Below, in pieces: positions 1 through 8,192 of a stretch of 64,000 bases of DNA. The notes beneath the pieces were generated by a model. The model was not told the DNA's origin. It saw only the letters and a list, made by a program, of their open reading frames with translations, and ran no database searches. Position numbers and translations under genes: made by a program. Within the stretch, counting starts at the first letter, position 1; the number at the start of each line of letters is the position of its first letter. The stretch comes from Engelhardtia mirabilis (GTDB lineage Bacteria; Planctomycetota; UBA1135; GCA-002686595): positions 1,054,001-1,118,000 of the forward strand of contig CP036296.1 of the NCBI GenBank assembly GCA_007751255.1, given 5' to 3'.

Positions 1-2
1 GG

Positions 3-77
3 CTCTTCGGTGCTGGCGGGGGGGAGGATGGGGCGGCCCCGCCGGTAGCCGGCGAGCCTCGGGGCGCAACAGGATAG
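3..77 (+). CDS. Possible 3' tail of a gene entering from the left edge (partial)
   Basis: The third forward frame is open from the window edge to a TAG at 75-77 and would encode about 24 residues rich in Gly, Ala, Pro and Glu. Such composition is common at flexible C-termini, and the next gene starts 136 bases further on. There is too little sequence to name a family, and the open stretch could be chance in G+C-rich DNA. Confidence 0.25.
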   Translation, partial: LFGAGGGEDGAAPPVAGEPRGATG

Positions 78-213
78 CGGCGCCCGGGCCCGCTGCGGCC
101 TGTGTTGATCGCGGCGCCGCGATCGTCGCGCCGCGCCCGGGAGGCCCCGCGCAGCGCGAAAGCCTCGGCCGGCGCTGCGACGGCGAGCGGGGCGCGGACT
201 ACAATCCGCCGCG

Positions 214-1080
214 ATGCCCGCCCCTCCGCCCGATGCCCGTTCCCAGACCGCCGAGGTGGTCTCCGTCGAGCCCTGCGGCGACGACGCGGTCGTGCTGCGG
301 GTGCGCCCGGAGGCGTCGCTGGCGCCCGTGCGCGCCAGTCGCTTCTTCATGCTCAGGCGCGAAGACGGCCTCTCGCCGCTGATCCCCAGGCCCTATTCGA
401 TCTACCGCGACGGCCCTGCATCGAACGGTGCCCGCGAGCTCGAGTTCCTGATCAAGGTCATGGGCCGCGGCTCCCAAGCACTGGCCAAGTCGCGTCCTGG
501 CGAGCGCCTGCGCCTGATCGGTCCCCTGGGCAACGGCTGGCCGACTCTCGACGGCGACGGGCCGCCCTGGGTCCTGCTCGCCGGCGGCGTGGGCTCGGCG
601 CCCTTCCTGATGGGGATCCAGCAGGCCCTGGCCGGGATGGACGACGCGCGCGCCTGTCGCCCCGACCAGCTCTGGTACCTGTTCGGTGCGGCGACGAAAG
701 GCCTGCTCTACGACCTGGGCGCCTTCGAAGCGACCGGCGTGCACGTGCACACGGCGACCGTCGACGGCAGCCACGGGCGCCGCGGCAACGTGCTCGACCT
801 GCTCGAGGACCTACAGCGCAGGGGCGACCTGCCCAGCGAGGTGCGGCTGCTCGCCTGCGGACCCGAGCCGATGCTCGAAGCGGTCGAGCACCTGGCCCGC
901 GAGCGCGGCCTCGAGTGCTGGCTGAGCCTCGAGACGCTGATGGGTTGCGGCGTCGGCATCTGCAACGGCTGCCCGGTCCCGACCGTGCCGGGCGGGCCGC
1001 TCGGCGCCTGGACCAATGCCAAGTGTTGTGTGGAGGGACCGGTCTTCAGTGTCGACGCGGTCACCCTCGCTGGGGCCTGA
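214..1080 (+). CDS. pyrK: Dihydroorotate dehydrogenase electron-transfer subunit-like flavoprotein (PyrK family)
   Basis: A 288-residue ferredoxin-reductase-fold protein. Visible motifs are RPYSIY (59-64, FAD binding), GGVGSAPF (124-131, NAD-binding loop) and CGPEPM (215-220). C245, C250 and C253, followed by C271/C272, match the C-x4-C-x2-C-xn-C [2Fe-2S] pattern that ends PyrK proteins. In class 1B dihydroorotate dehydrogenase, PyrK passes electrons from the PyrD flavin to NAD+ in pyrimidine synthesis. No pyrD lies directly downstream, so the partner must be upstream of the window or elsewhere. A related Fe-S oxidoreductase subunit cannot be excluded, but the C-terminal Cys pattern favours PyrK. 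The ATG at 214 gives the usual family length. Confidence 0.82.
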   Translation: MPAPPPDARSQTAEVVSVEPCGDDAVVLRVRPEASLAPVRASRFFMLRREDGLSPLIPRPYSIYRDGPASNGARELEFLIKVMGRGSQALAKSRPGERLRLIGPLGNGWPTLDGDGPPWVLLAGGVGSAPFLMGIQQALAGMDDARACRPDQLWYLFGAATKGLLYDLGAFEATGVHVHTATVDGSHGRRGNVLDLLEDLQRRGDLPSEVRLLACGPEPMLEAVEHLARERGLECWLSLETLMGCGVGICNGCPVPTVPGGPLGAWTNAKCCVEGPVFSVDAVTLAGA

Positions 1081-1317
1081 GTGTTCGGTCGGGCTCGCTC
1101 ACGCGGGCCGCGGCTCGCGTGCTGCGGGCGCGAGCCGGACGACCGGCCCCGGTCCAGCCGCCGCAATCCGGGTCTGGAGCGCCGACGGCGACCATCCGCG
1201 CAGCCCCCTCACGCCGACCCCTGCGCCGCTGCGTGAGATTTCGGCCCCTGTGCCTTTGTTCGCAGGCCCCACCGCCCGGCAGAGTCAAAGGGCCTTCCTT
1301 ACCCAGCTCGCCCCTGA

Positions 1318-1953
1318 ATGGGCCACTGGGGCCGGAGTAAGCCCGCTGTCCTTTCAATCGCGCAACCCTCCTGGCTGACGACCTTGTTCGACTTCCTTCC
1401 CGAGTACTGGAGCCTCACCACGCTCTACGTGGCCTGCGCGGCCGTCGGCGGCGCGATCGTCCTGCTGCAACTGGCCCTGAGCCTCTTCGGATTCGGTGCG
1501 GACGACGTGGACGTCGAGGCCGAGGTGGACCTGGGTGGTGACAGCGACCTGCAGTTCCTCTCCATCCGCGCCATCGCCGGCTTCCTGACCATGTTCGGGT
1601 TGGTGGGCTGGGCGGGGACGGTCACGGGTTGGAGTCCGCCGATCTCGGCCCTGGTCGCATTCGGCGCCGGCCTGACGACTTTCCTCGCCGTCGCCTGGCT
1701 CCTGAGCCTGCAACGCAAGCTCGACTCGAGCGGCACCCTCGATCCCAAGCGCGCCGAGGGCTCTACCGCGCGGGTCTACCTCCGCATCCCCGCGGCCAAC
1801 GTCGGCCGCGGCAAGATCACCGTCGAGCTCCAGGGCCGCACTGCGGAGTTCGAAGCCTTCACCACGGGCTCCGAGTTGGCGACCGGCACGCAGGTCCGCG
1901 TGGTCCGGATGACATCCCCGGGAGTCTTCCAAGTTTCCGCGTTGGACGACTGA
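1318..1953 (+). CDS. NfeD-like membrane protein (YuaF/YqiJ type)
   Basis: Up to 211 residues. Three hydrophobic segments (about 33-59, 79-104 and 107-130) are followed by a soluble beta-rich C-terminal domain (about 145-211) of the NfeD/OB-fold kind. NfeD-like proteins are membrane partners of SPFH-domain proteins, and the next gene, 148 bases downstream on the same strand, is a flotillin, as in the yuaF-yuaG arrangement of Bacillus. The likely role is assembly or stability of flotillin membrane microdomains. The first 20 or so residues are not typical, and a TTG at 1384 is an alternative start. The family call rests on topology, C-terminal fold pattern and neighbour. Confidence 0.72.
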   Translation: MGHWGRSKPAVLSIAQPSWLTTLFDFLPEYWSLTTLYVACAAVGGAIVLLQLALSLFGFGADDVDVEAEVDLGGDSDLQFLSIRAIAGFLTMFGLVGWAGTVTGWSPPISALVAFGAGLTTFLAVAWLLSLQRKLDSSGTLDPKRAEGSTARVYLRIPAANVGRGKITVELQGRTAEFEAFTTGSELATGTQVRVVRMTSPGVFQVSALDD

Positions 1954-2101
1954 GTACCTGAAGTCTCGGTTAGCGGCGTGCGTCGTCGCAATCCGTAGCG
2001 ACGCGCTGCTGTTCGCGATTCCACATCGCAGCAGGTTCGGCCCGACGGTCCCCGACCAACAAGACGACTTCCAGTAGCCCCAGGGCGCTGCCCAATCATT
2101 C

Positions 2102-3802
2102 ATGCACACACCGATTTCGTCCCCCGTCCTCGCCGAGAGCCTGATCGACCCCAACTCGGTCTGGCTGCTGGTGATCCTCGCCGGGGTCATCATCTTCGCC
2201 GGCCTCGTGATCGCCCTAGCGAGCCGCTACAAGCGCTGCCCGTCGAACAAGGTGCTGGTGATCTACGGCCGCACCACCAAGGGCAGCGCGGCGCGCACCC
2301 TGCACGGCGGCGGCGCGTTCGTGATCCCGCTGGTGCAGGAATACGCCTACCTGAGCCTGGATCCGATCCAGATCGAGATCCCGCTCGACGGCGCGCTCTC
2401 GATGGAGAACATCCGCATCTCGGTGCCCAGCGTCTTCACCGTCGCCATCGGCACCGAGCAGGCGATCATGACCAACGCCGCCGTACGCCTGTTGGGGCTC
2501 AGCACGGGCGAGATCATGAAGCAGGCCGAGGACATCATCTTCGGGCAGTTGCGCCAGGTGATCGCCTCGATGCAGATCCAGGACATCAACCGCGACCGCG
2601 AGCAGTTCCTGTCCAGCGTCCAGAACTCGCTCGAGCCCGAGCTGGCGAAGATCGGTCTGGTGCTGATCAACGTCAACATCAAGGACATCACCGACGAGTC
2701 CGGCTACATCGAAGCCATCGGTCGCAAGGCCGCCGCCGAGGCGATCCAGCAGGCGATGATCGACGTGGCGGACCAGGAGAAGAGCGGTGCCATCGGTGTG
2801 GCCGACGCCCAGCGCGAGCGGGCGATCCAGGTCGCCAACGCCGAGAAGATTCGCGACATCGGCACCAAGGAGGCCGAGCGCGAGCGCGCCGTGCGCCTGG
2901 CCGAGCTCGACAAGGACCGCGAGATCGGCGAGCGCCAGGCCGAGTACCAGCGCGAGGCCGCGGTCAAGGACGCCGAGCGCGAGAAGCGCATTCGCATCTC
3001 CGAGGCCACGGCGAAGGCGGTCGAGGGCGAGAACGCCAACAAGGCCCTGGTGGCCGAGGCCAACGCTCAACTGCGAATCCGCGAGGCCGACGCCTACCAG
3101 GCGGCCGAGTCACGCCAGAAGGAGGCCGAGGCGGCCGTGCTCGAGGCCCAATACCTGGCTCAAGCCCGTGCGGCCGAGGCCCAGGGCAAGAAGCTGGAGG
3201 CCGAGAAGCGCGCCCAGCTCGAGTCGGTGGCGCGGGCCGAGAAGGCCCAGACGATCGTCGACGCCGAGGCCAACGCGGCCAAGGTCAAGATCGACGCCGA
3301 GGCCCAGGCGGCGGCAATCTTCGCGCGCCTCGACGCCGAGGCCCGCGGTCAGTACGAGATCATGGCCAAGAAGGGCGACGGTCTGAAGCGCATCGTCGAG
3401 TCCTGTGGCGGGGCGCCCCAGGCCTTCCAGATGCTGATGCTCGAGCACATCGAGAAACTGAGCGAGAACGCCGCCAAGGCCATCAGCAACATCGAGTTCG
3501 ACAAGATCGTCGTCTGGGACGGCGGGGGCAAGGACGGCAAGAGCGCGACCAGCGACTTCCTGCAGAGCCTGGCCGGATCGCTCCCGCCGGTGATGAACAT
3601 GATGCGCGACATCGGTGGCGTCGACATGCCGGAGTTCATCGGCAAGCTGCGTGGCGACGGGGATGCCGAGCCGCCGGTGACGCGCAGCAGGAACGCCGCG
3701 GAGGACGCCGAAGCGGATGCGAATCGGGAGGCGAAGGCCGAGGCCAAGCCGTCCGCCGGGACCTCGACCGAATCCGAGCAGCCCCGGAAGGCGCAGGACT
3801 GA
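2102..3802 (+). CDS. Flotillin-family SPFH protein
   Basis: A 566-residue protein with one N-terminal membrane segment (about 19-43), an SPFH/band-7 domain (about 50-230) and a long Ala/Glu/Lys-rich coiled coil (about 230-420) with recurrent EA- and AE-type heptads. A helical domain and a charged tail poor in hydrophobic residues complete it. This order is characteristic of FloT/YuaG and eukaryotic flotillins. Flotillins oligomerise at the inner face of the membrane and organise microdomains. The upstream NfeD-like gene is the usual operon partner. The stop TGA (3800-3802) overlaps the ATG of the next gene, so the TPR lipoprotein is probably translationally coupled. No Shine-Dalgarno site is visible before the ATG. 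Confidence 0.92.
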   Translation: MHTPISSPVLAESLIDPNSVWLLVILAGVIIFAGLVIALASRYKRCPSNKVLVIYGRTTKGSAARTLHGGGAFVIPLVQEYAYLSLDPIQIEIPLDGALSMENIRISVPSVFTVAIGTEQAIMTNAAVRLLGLSTGEIMKQAEDIIFGQLRQVIASMQIQDINRDREQFLSSVQNSLEPELAKIGLVLINVNIKDITDESGYIEAIGRKAAAEAIQQAMIDVADQEKSGAIGVADAQRERAIQVANAEKIRDIGTKEAERERAVRLAELDKDREIGERQAEYQREAAVKDAEREKRIRISEATAKAVEGENANKALVAEANAQLRIREADAYQAAESRQKEAEAAVLEAQYLAQARAAEAQGKKLEAEKRAQLESVARAEKAQTIVDAEANAAKVKIDAEAQAAAIFARLDAEARGQYEIMAKKGDGLKRIVESCGGAPQAFQMLMLEHIEKLSENAAKAISNIEFDKIVVWDGGGKDGKSATSDFLQSLAGSLPPVMNMMRDIGGVDMPEFIGKLRGDGDAEPPVTRSRNAAEDAEADANREAKAEAKPSAGTSTESEQPRKAQD

Positions 3803-4689
3803 TGGATGCCCAGCTCGGCCTCGTTGCGTGCCTGGTGGCACTGGTTTTGGCGGCCTGCCAGGCCACCGGCAGCGGCGGGGCCGAGACGGGCTACGTCGCC
3901 GCCGCGATCGACCCGACGCCCCTGTGGGACTTCACCGATCCGGCGGCGAGCGAGGCCAGATTCGCCGAGCGGGCCGAGGGAGCTGCAGCGGGCGAGGCGC
4001 TTCTGTGGCGCACCCAGCAGGCTCGGGCCCTGGGCCTGCAGGGCGACTTCGACCGGGCGCGGGCGTTGCTCGCCGAAGTCGAACGGGAGCTGCCCGCGGA
4101 GGCGAGCGAGGGCCGAGTGCGCTACTGCCTCGAGCTTGGACGCGTCGAGAACAGCGCGGGCGACCGCGCGGCCGCTCGACCCTGGTTCGCTGAGGCGTGG
4201 GAAGTCGCCAGCGCCCTGCACCTGGACGGCTTGGCCGTCGATGCGGCCCACATGATCGGGATCGCGGCGGAGGGAGACGAGGCCCTGCGGGCGAATGAGC
4301 TCGCGCTCGAACTCAGCGCGACGTCGAAGGACCCCGACGCCCGACGCTGGCGCGCGAGCCTCGAGAACAACCAGGGCTGGATCCTGTTTGACGACAAGCA
4401 GCCCGAGCAGGCACTCGTCCACTTCGAGCGGGCCCTCGCCGCACGCGAAGAGCAGGGCAACCTGCGCACCATCCGCATCGCCCACTGGTCCATCGCGCGC
4501 TGCCTGCGCGAGCTGGGCCGACTGGACGAGGCGCTCGCGATCCAAGAGCGGTTGGCGCGCGAGCTAGTCGAAGCCGGCGAGACCGACGGCTACGTGGACC
4601 AAGAGCTGGGCGAGCTGAAGCGCGCCCTCGGCCGCGACGACGAGGCCCTCGCGCACCTCGCCCGGGCGCGCGAGCTGTTGGGCGAGTAG
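3802..4689 (+). CDS. TPR lipoprotein coupled to flotillin
   Basis: A 295-residue protein whose start shares one base with the flotillin stop. A short hydrophobic signal ends in a lipobox (LAAC, Cys19), predicting a lipid-anchored, exported protein. The remainder is Ala/Leu/Arg-rich helical repeat; TPR-like 34-residue units are clearest at about 195-290 (patterns such as W-x3-A-x2-L-x5-A and ALAHLARA). TPR domains are protein-protein scaffolds, so it may link the flotillin/NfeD membrane assembly to periplasmic partners. That role is inferred from position only. No specific family was recognised. Confidence 0.75.
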   Translation: MDAQLGLVACLVALVLAACQATGSGGAETGYVAAAIDPTPLWDFTDPAASEARFAERAEGAAAGEALLWRTQQARALGLQGDFDRARALLAEVERELPAEASEGRVRYCLELGRVENSAGDRAAARPWFAEAWEVASALHLDGLAVDAAHMIGIAAEGDEALRANELALELSATSKDPDARRWRASLENNQGWILFDDKQPEQALVHFERALAAREEQGNLRTIRIAHWSIARCLRELGRLDEALAIQERLARELVEAGETDGYVDQELGELKRALGRDDEALAHLARARELLGE

Positions 4690-4766
4690 GCTCTCGGGCG
4701 TAGTCCGCGGCCTCGGATGCGATCCGGGTCCGATCGGTCGAGCGCTTGTTTCGATGCCCCTGACCC

Positions 4767-5459
4767 GTGCACCGCTACTTCCGGTGCCGAGCTTGCATGC
4801 CCAGTCTTCACGCTGTTCGCGATCTGCGCGGCCTGACCAAGGCCCTGCTGATCCTCCTTTCTCTGGATGCCGCGGTCTCGATCGTCGCTGCGGCCTCGTC
4901 CTTGATGCAGGCCCAACTGATGGGCCTTGGCTACCTCACTCAAGCCCAAGCGGAGGCCAACGACCTGCGCGAGGGGCTGATCGCGCTGGTGTGGTTGGTG
5001 ACCTTCCTCGCCACGGTAGTTGCCTTCTGTCGGTGGATCTTCGTCGCGAACAAGAACGTCCGGGCGCTCGGCGCACGCGGGCTGAGGGCCTCGCCGGGCT
5101 GGGCCGTCGGCTCGTTCTTCGTGCCCATCGCCAGCCTCTGGATTCCATTCCAAGCGATGAAGGAGTTGTGGCTCGCGAGCTACCAGCCCGCCGACTGGCG
5201 CGGGGGAACGACCGCAGGCCTGGTGCGCGCTTGGTGGGCGGCCTGGCTGGTGAACTGGGTTCTGGCGAATGTGTCGCAGCATTGGATGGACGCGGCTGAC
5301 CACCCCGCCGCCATGGCATCGGCCAGCTACTTCCAGGCATTCGTCAAACTGTTCGAAGTTCTCCTCTGCCTCGCCGCGGGCCTCGTCGTCAGCCGCATCA
5401 CGGCGGCTCAGGTGGCGAGTGCCGACGCGCTGCGGGCGAGTGAAGAGGCCGGCGGCTAG
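4767..5459 (+). CDS. DUF4328-type multi-pass membrane protein
   Basis: A 230-residue protein with about five hydrophobic segments. The middle carries the recognisable DUF4328 pattern: an aromatic/Arg run near a membrane segment (FCRWIFVANKNVRALG), then SPGWAVGSFFVPIASLWIPFQ and ELWLAS. Function of the family is unknown. The start chosen is GTG 4767, giving a short Cys-containing N-terminus (RCRAC); ATG 4797 is an alternative that removes 10 residues. It lies 77 bases after the TPR lipoprotein on the same strand and may be co-transcribed with it. Confidence 0.75.
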   Translation: MHRYFRCRACMPSLHAVRDLRGLTKALLILLSLDAAVSIVAAASSLMQAQLMGLGYLTQAQAEANDLREGLIALVWLVTFLATVVAFCRWIFVANKNVRALGARGLRASPGWAVGSFFVPIASLWIPFQAMKELWLASYQPADWRGGTTAGLVRAWWAAWLVNWVLANVSQHWMDAADHPAAMASASYFQAFVKLFEVLLCLAAGLVVSRITAAQVASADALRASEEAGG

Positions 5460-5501
5460 TGGGGTGACCGTGTTCGCCGCCTCCCTCGCGTCGACCTCCG
5501 C

Positions 5502-6425
5502 TCAGAGGTGGCCGAGGAATGTCAACCAGCGCCCGCGCTGACGCAGCTCGTCGATCTCGAGGCCCGCGGCGCGGATCGCCGCGGTGGTCGCCGCCCCGTG
5601 GCGGTCGGGGCAGCCGGAGAACAGGAAGCGCCCGCCTGGGGCCATGCGCTCCGCCAGCTCGGCCGAGGTGGCTTGCAACACGTCCGAGTAGATGTTCGCC
5701 AGGACCAGGTCGAAGTCGCGATCGTCGTCGGTCAGCACCGAGAAGTCACCGGTGCGGAACTCGGTACGGTCCGCGACGCCGTTGTCGTTTGCGAGGTCGC
5801 CTGCCTCGCGTGAGCTGCGCGGGTCGATGTCGAAGCCGATCGCGAGCTTCGCACCGCACATGGCGGCGGCGACGGCGAGGATGCCGCTGCCGGTGCCGGC
5901 GTCCAGGGCGCGCGCGCCCGCGAGATCGAGCTCCTGCAGGGTCCGCAGGCAGGTGCGCGTGGTGGCGTGGCGCCCGGTGCCGAAGGCCCCGCCGGGTTCG
6001 AGGCGCATCAACACGTCGCCCGGGCGGCGCGGCCGATCCCAGTCGTGGGTGACGACGCACAGGTGGCCGACCCGGAAGGGCTTCCAGGACTTGCGCCAGG
6101 AGGTGGCCCAGTCTTCGGGCGGCAGGGAGTGGAAGGTCGGCTCGAGGCCGGCCAGCTCGGGCGCGCCGGCGCGGGAGGCGACGGTCGCCAGGCGTTCGGC
6201 CACGGCATCGCGCAGCTCGGGGGTGTCGTCCTCGGCGGCGAAGAAGGTCCGCACGTAGTCGGTGCCCTCCGGCGCCGCGGGCCCTACCAGGTTCGGCCGC
6301 CCGAAGGCGACGGAGGAGCAGGCGTCGAGGGCCAGCTCGCCCGCGATCAGCTCCTCCCAGCCGATCGGAACCACCACCCGCACCTCGATCCAGCCGCGCC
6401 GGGCGCGTTTCGTTTCGGTCTCCAC
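5502..6425 (-). CDS. prmA: Ribosomal protein L11 methyltransferase PrmA
   Basis: About 308 residues from a GTG at 6423-6425; the open frame runs further, but earlier starts would overlap the divergent gene's 5' end. An N-terminal substrate-recognition region (10-130) precedes a Rossmann methyltransferase domain with FGTGRHATT (148-156, the PrmA signature before motif I), LDAGTGSGILA (174-184, SAM-binding motif I) and a LANIYSDVL motif near 245 (usually LANIL). PrmA trimethylates ribosomal protein L11 in the cytoplasm. The length is close to the 293 residues of E. coli PrmA. No Shine-Dalgarno site is visible. Confidence 0.88.
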   Translation of the reverse strand: METETKRARRGWIEVRVVVPIGWEELIAGELALDACSSVAFGRPNLVGPAAPEGTDYVRTFFAAEDDTPELRDAVAERLATVASRAGAPELAGLEPTFHSLPPEDWATSWRKSWKPFRVGHLCVVTHDWDRPRRPGDVLMRLEPGGAFGTGRHATTRTCLRTLQELDLAGARALDAGTGSGILAVAAAMCGAKLAIGFDIDPRSSREAGDLANDNGVADRTEFRTGDFSVLTDDDRDFDLVLANIYSDVLQATSAELAERMAPGGRFLFSGCPDRHGAATTAAIRAAGLEIDELRQRGRWLTFLGHL

Positions 6426-6526
6426 GGCCGCAGAGCTGACCCGCGCTGGCCGCGGGGCGCAAGCGCTGCGCCGCCGATCGTGGCCGGTTAGGCTCGCGGC
6501 CCACCGCCAACTGAAGGAGTCGGACC

Positions 6527-7774
6527 TTGCTCGAGCTCGCTGGACTGAAGATCGCCCTGGCCGCCGTTGCCCTGACTGCCGCGGCGTTGCCCTCACCCCA
6601 GGAGGCGAGCGAGCCCGGCGCGTTGGACTGGGCCAAGGCGATCGACGGCGCCGTGGACCTCCTGCTCGAGTGCCAGGAGTCCTACGTCCCCGACCGGCCG
6701 GTGGGGCGCTTGGACGAGGACGAGCTGGCACCGTGGCAGGAGGCCGAGCGCGCGCGGCTGCGCAAGCTGCGCTCGGTCAAGATGGCCGGCGTCGAGTGGC
6801 CCTACGAGGGCGTCTACCGCGTCGGCCCCGACGGACGCATCCCGCCCGGCTACCGCGTGGGCGGCACCGCGATCGTCTGCCTGGCGCTGATCGAAGCGCC
6901 GGGCTTCGCCGAGGACGGCGGCCGGCGCGCTGCCGTCGAGCGCGGCGCTCGGTTCATGCTCGAGATGCTCAGCGACGATCCCGGCCTCACGGCGGGCCCC
7001 AAGGCCAGCTACGACGTGCGCGGCTGGGGCCACGCCTACGCCCTGACCTTCTTCCTGCGCGCCCTGGACATCGATGCCTTCGAGCACGACCAGATCGCCG
7101 CCGCCGCGCGCGAGTCGATCCCCGAGCTGATCCGCTGCATCGCCGCCTGCGAAGAGGAAGGCGGCGGCTGGAACTACGCCTCGGGCCGGATCAGCCCTTT
7201 CATGACCGGCTCGACCCTGCTGGCACTCTTCCACGCCGCGGCCCGCGACTTCGAGGTCGACCCCGCCCTGATCGAGCGCGCCCTCGACGCCCTCGAGCTC
7301 GGCCGCGCCGAGAACGTCGCCTACGCCTACGCCGGCCCCGCCCGCGGCGCCGTCCCGATGCCCGGCTCCGCCGCCCGCTCCGCCATCGCCGAACTGGCCC
7401 TGTCACGCGCCGGCCGCTCCGACCCGGCCAGCCTGCTCACCGCCGTCGAAGGCTTCTTCGAATGCTACGACGACCTCCTCGACCGCAAGAGCCAGCAAGG
7501 CACCCACGAGGGCGACTACGCGATCGCCCCCTACTACTTCTTCTTCGGCCACACCTACGTGGCCCAAGCCATCGAAGCCCTGCCCGAACCCGCCCGCCCC
7601 CCGTTCCGCGAAGCCCTGCGCGACAAGCTCGCCTCCACCCGCGACGCCAACGGCACCTGGAACGACCGCATCTTCCCCCGCAGCGCCAGCTACTCGACGG
7701 CGATGGCCGTCCTCGCCCTACTCGCCCCCGACCTCCCGGCGACGCCGGATTGGCGGCGCAAGTCCGAGGAGTGA
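6527..7774 (+). CDS. Secreted alpha/alpha-toroid (prenyltransferase/squalene-oxidase repeat-like) protein
   Basis: A 415-residue protein starting at TTG 6527, supported by a good Shine-Dalgarno site (GAAGGAG at 6512-6518, about 8 bases upstream). Residues 1-24 form a signal peptide. The mature part has repeated helix pairs with a GG-W or GWGHAYAL-type turn (about 160-170 and 210-220) and glycine-rich hairpins, the pattern of terpene-cyclase/prenyltransferase-type toroids common in planctomycete secreted proteins. The DCTAE-type cyclase motif of squalene-hopene cyclases is absent, so enzymatic activity is doubtful. It is divergent from prmA. Substrate or partner is unknown. Confidence 0.6.
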   Translation: MLELAGLKIALAAVALTAAALPSPQEASEPGALDWAKAIDGAVDLLLECQESYVPDRPVGRLDEDELAPWQEAERARLRKLRSVKMAGVEWPYEGVYRVGPDGRIPPGYRVGGTAIVCLALIEAPGFAEDGGRRAAVERGARFMLEMLSDDPGLTAGPKASYDVRGWGHAYALTFFLRALDIDAFEHDQIAAAARESIPELIRCIAACEEEGGGWNYASGRISPFMTGSTLLALFHAAARDFEVDPALIERALDALELGRAENVAYAYAGPARGAVPMPGSAARSAIAELALSRAGRSDPASLLTAVEGFFECYDDLLDRKSQQGTHEGDYAIAPYYFFFGHTYVAQAIEALPEPARPPFREALRDKLASTRDANGTWNDRIFPRSASYSTAMAVLALLAPDLPATPDWRRKSEE

Positions 7775-7803
7775 GAGGCGCGGGCGCGCCTCCCCCGGGT
7801 GGC

Positions 7804-8181
7804 TCAGCCCGCGACCGCCTCGACTTCGATCTCCACCTTCCAGGCGGGATCGAGGAGGGCGGCGACGACGACCATGGTCGCGACGGGCTGGTCGTCGCCG
7901 AAGAGCTCGCGATGGGCGCGGCCGATGTCGTCGGCGTCGGTGGCGTCGGTGATGAACATGCGGGTGCGGAGGACTCGGGCGGAGTCGCCGGCGAGGGCGC
8001 GCAGGGCCTCCTGGGCGATCTGGCCGCAGCGCAGCATCTGGTCGTAGGCGGTGGCGCCGAGGGCTTTGCCGGGGGCGGGGATCGGCGCGGTGCCGGCGAC
8101 TTCGAGGCGGTCGCCGATGCGGAGGGCGCGGCAGAAGCCGTAGCGGGCTTCGAAGGGGGAGCCGGAGTGGACCTGCTGCAT
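7804..8181 (-). CDS. RidA-family (YjgF/UK114) protein
   Basis: A 125-residue single-domain protein of typical RidA length. It shows the family's features: an N-terminal SG-x-P-x-E start region, a VAGTAP-like strand, QxxxALxxL helix (about 54-63) and an RTRMFITD strand bearing the conserved Arg that binds carboxylates in RidA deaminases. RidA hydrolyses reactive enamine/imine intermediates such as 2-aminoacrylate; many paralogues have other substrates, so the exact function is open. It sits 11 bases downstream of the helicase stop on the opposite-end order (both minus strand, helicase upstream), suggesting co-transcription. Confidence 0.82.
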   Translation of the reverse strand: MQQVHSGSPFEARYGFCRALRIGDRLEVAGTAPIPAPGKALGATAYDQMLRCGQIAQEALRALAGDSARVLRTRMFITDATDADDIGRAHRELFGDDQPVATMVVVAALLDPAWKVEIEVEAVAG

Positions 8182-8192
8182 GGGGCGGGGAT

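Noticed and set aside
102-1340. 412-codon plus-strand open frame overlapping pyrK
   Set aside because: It is Arg/Pro-rich, out of frame with the clear PyrK motifs, and has no domain of its own.
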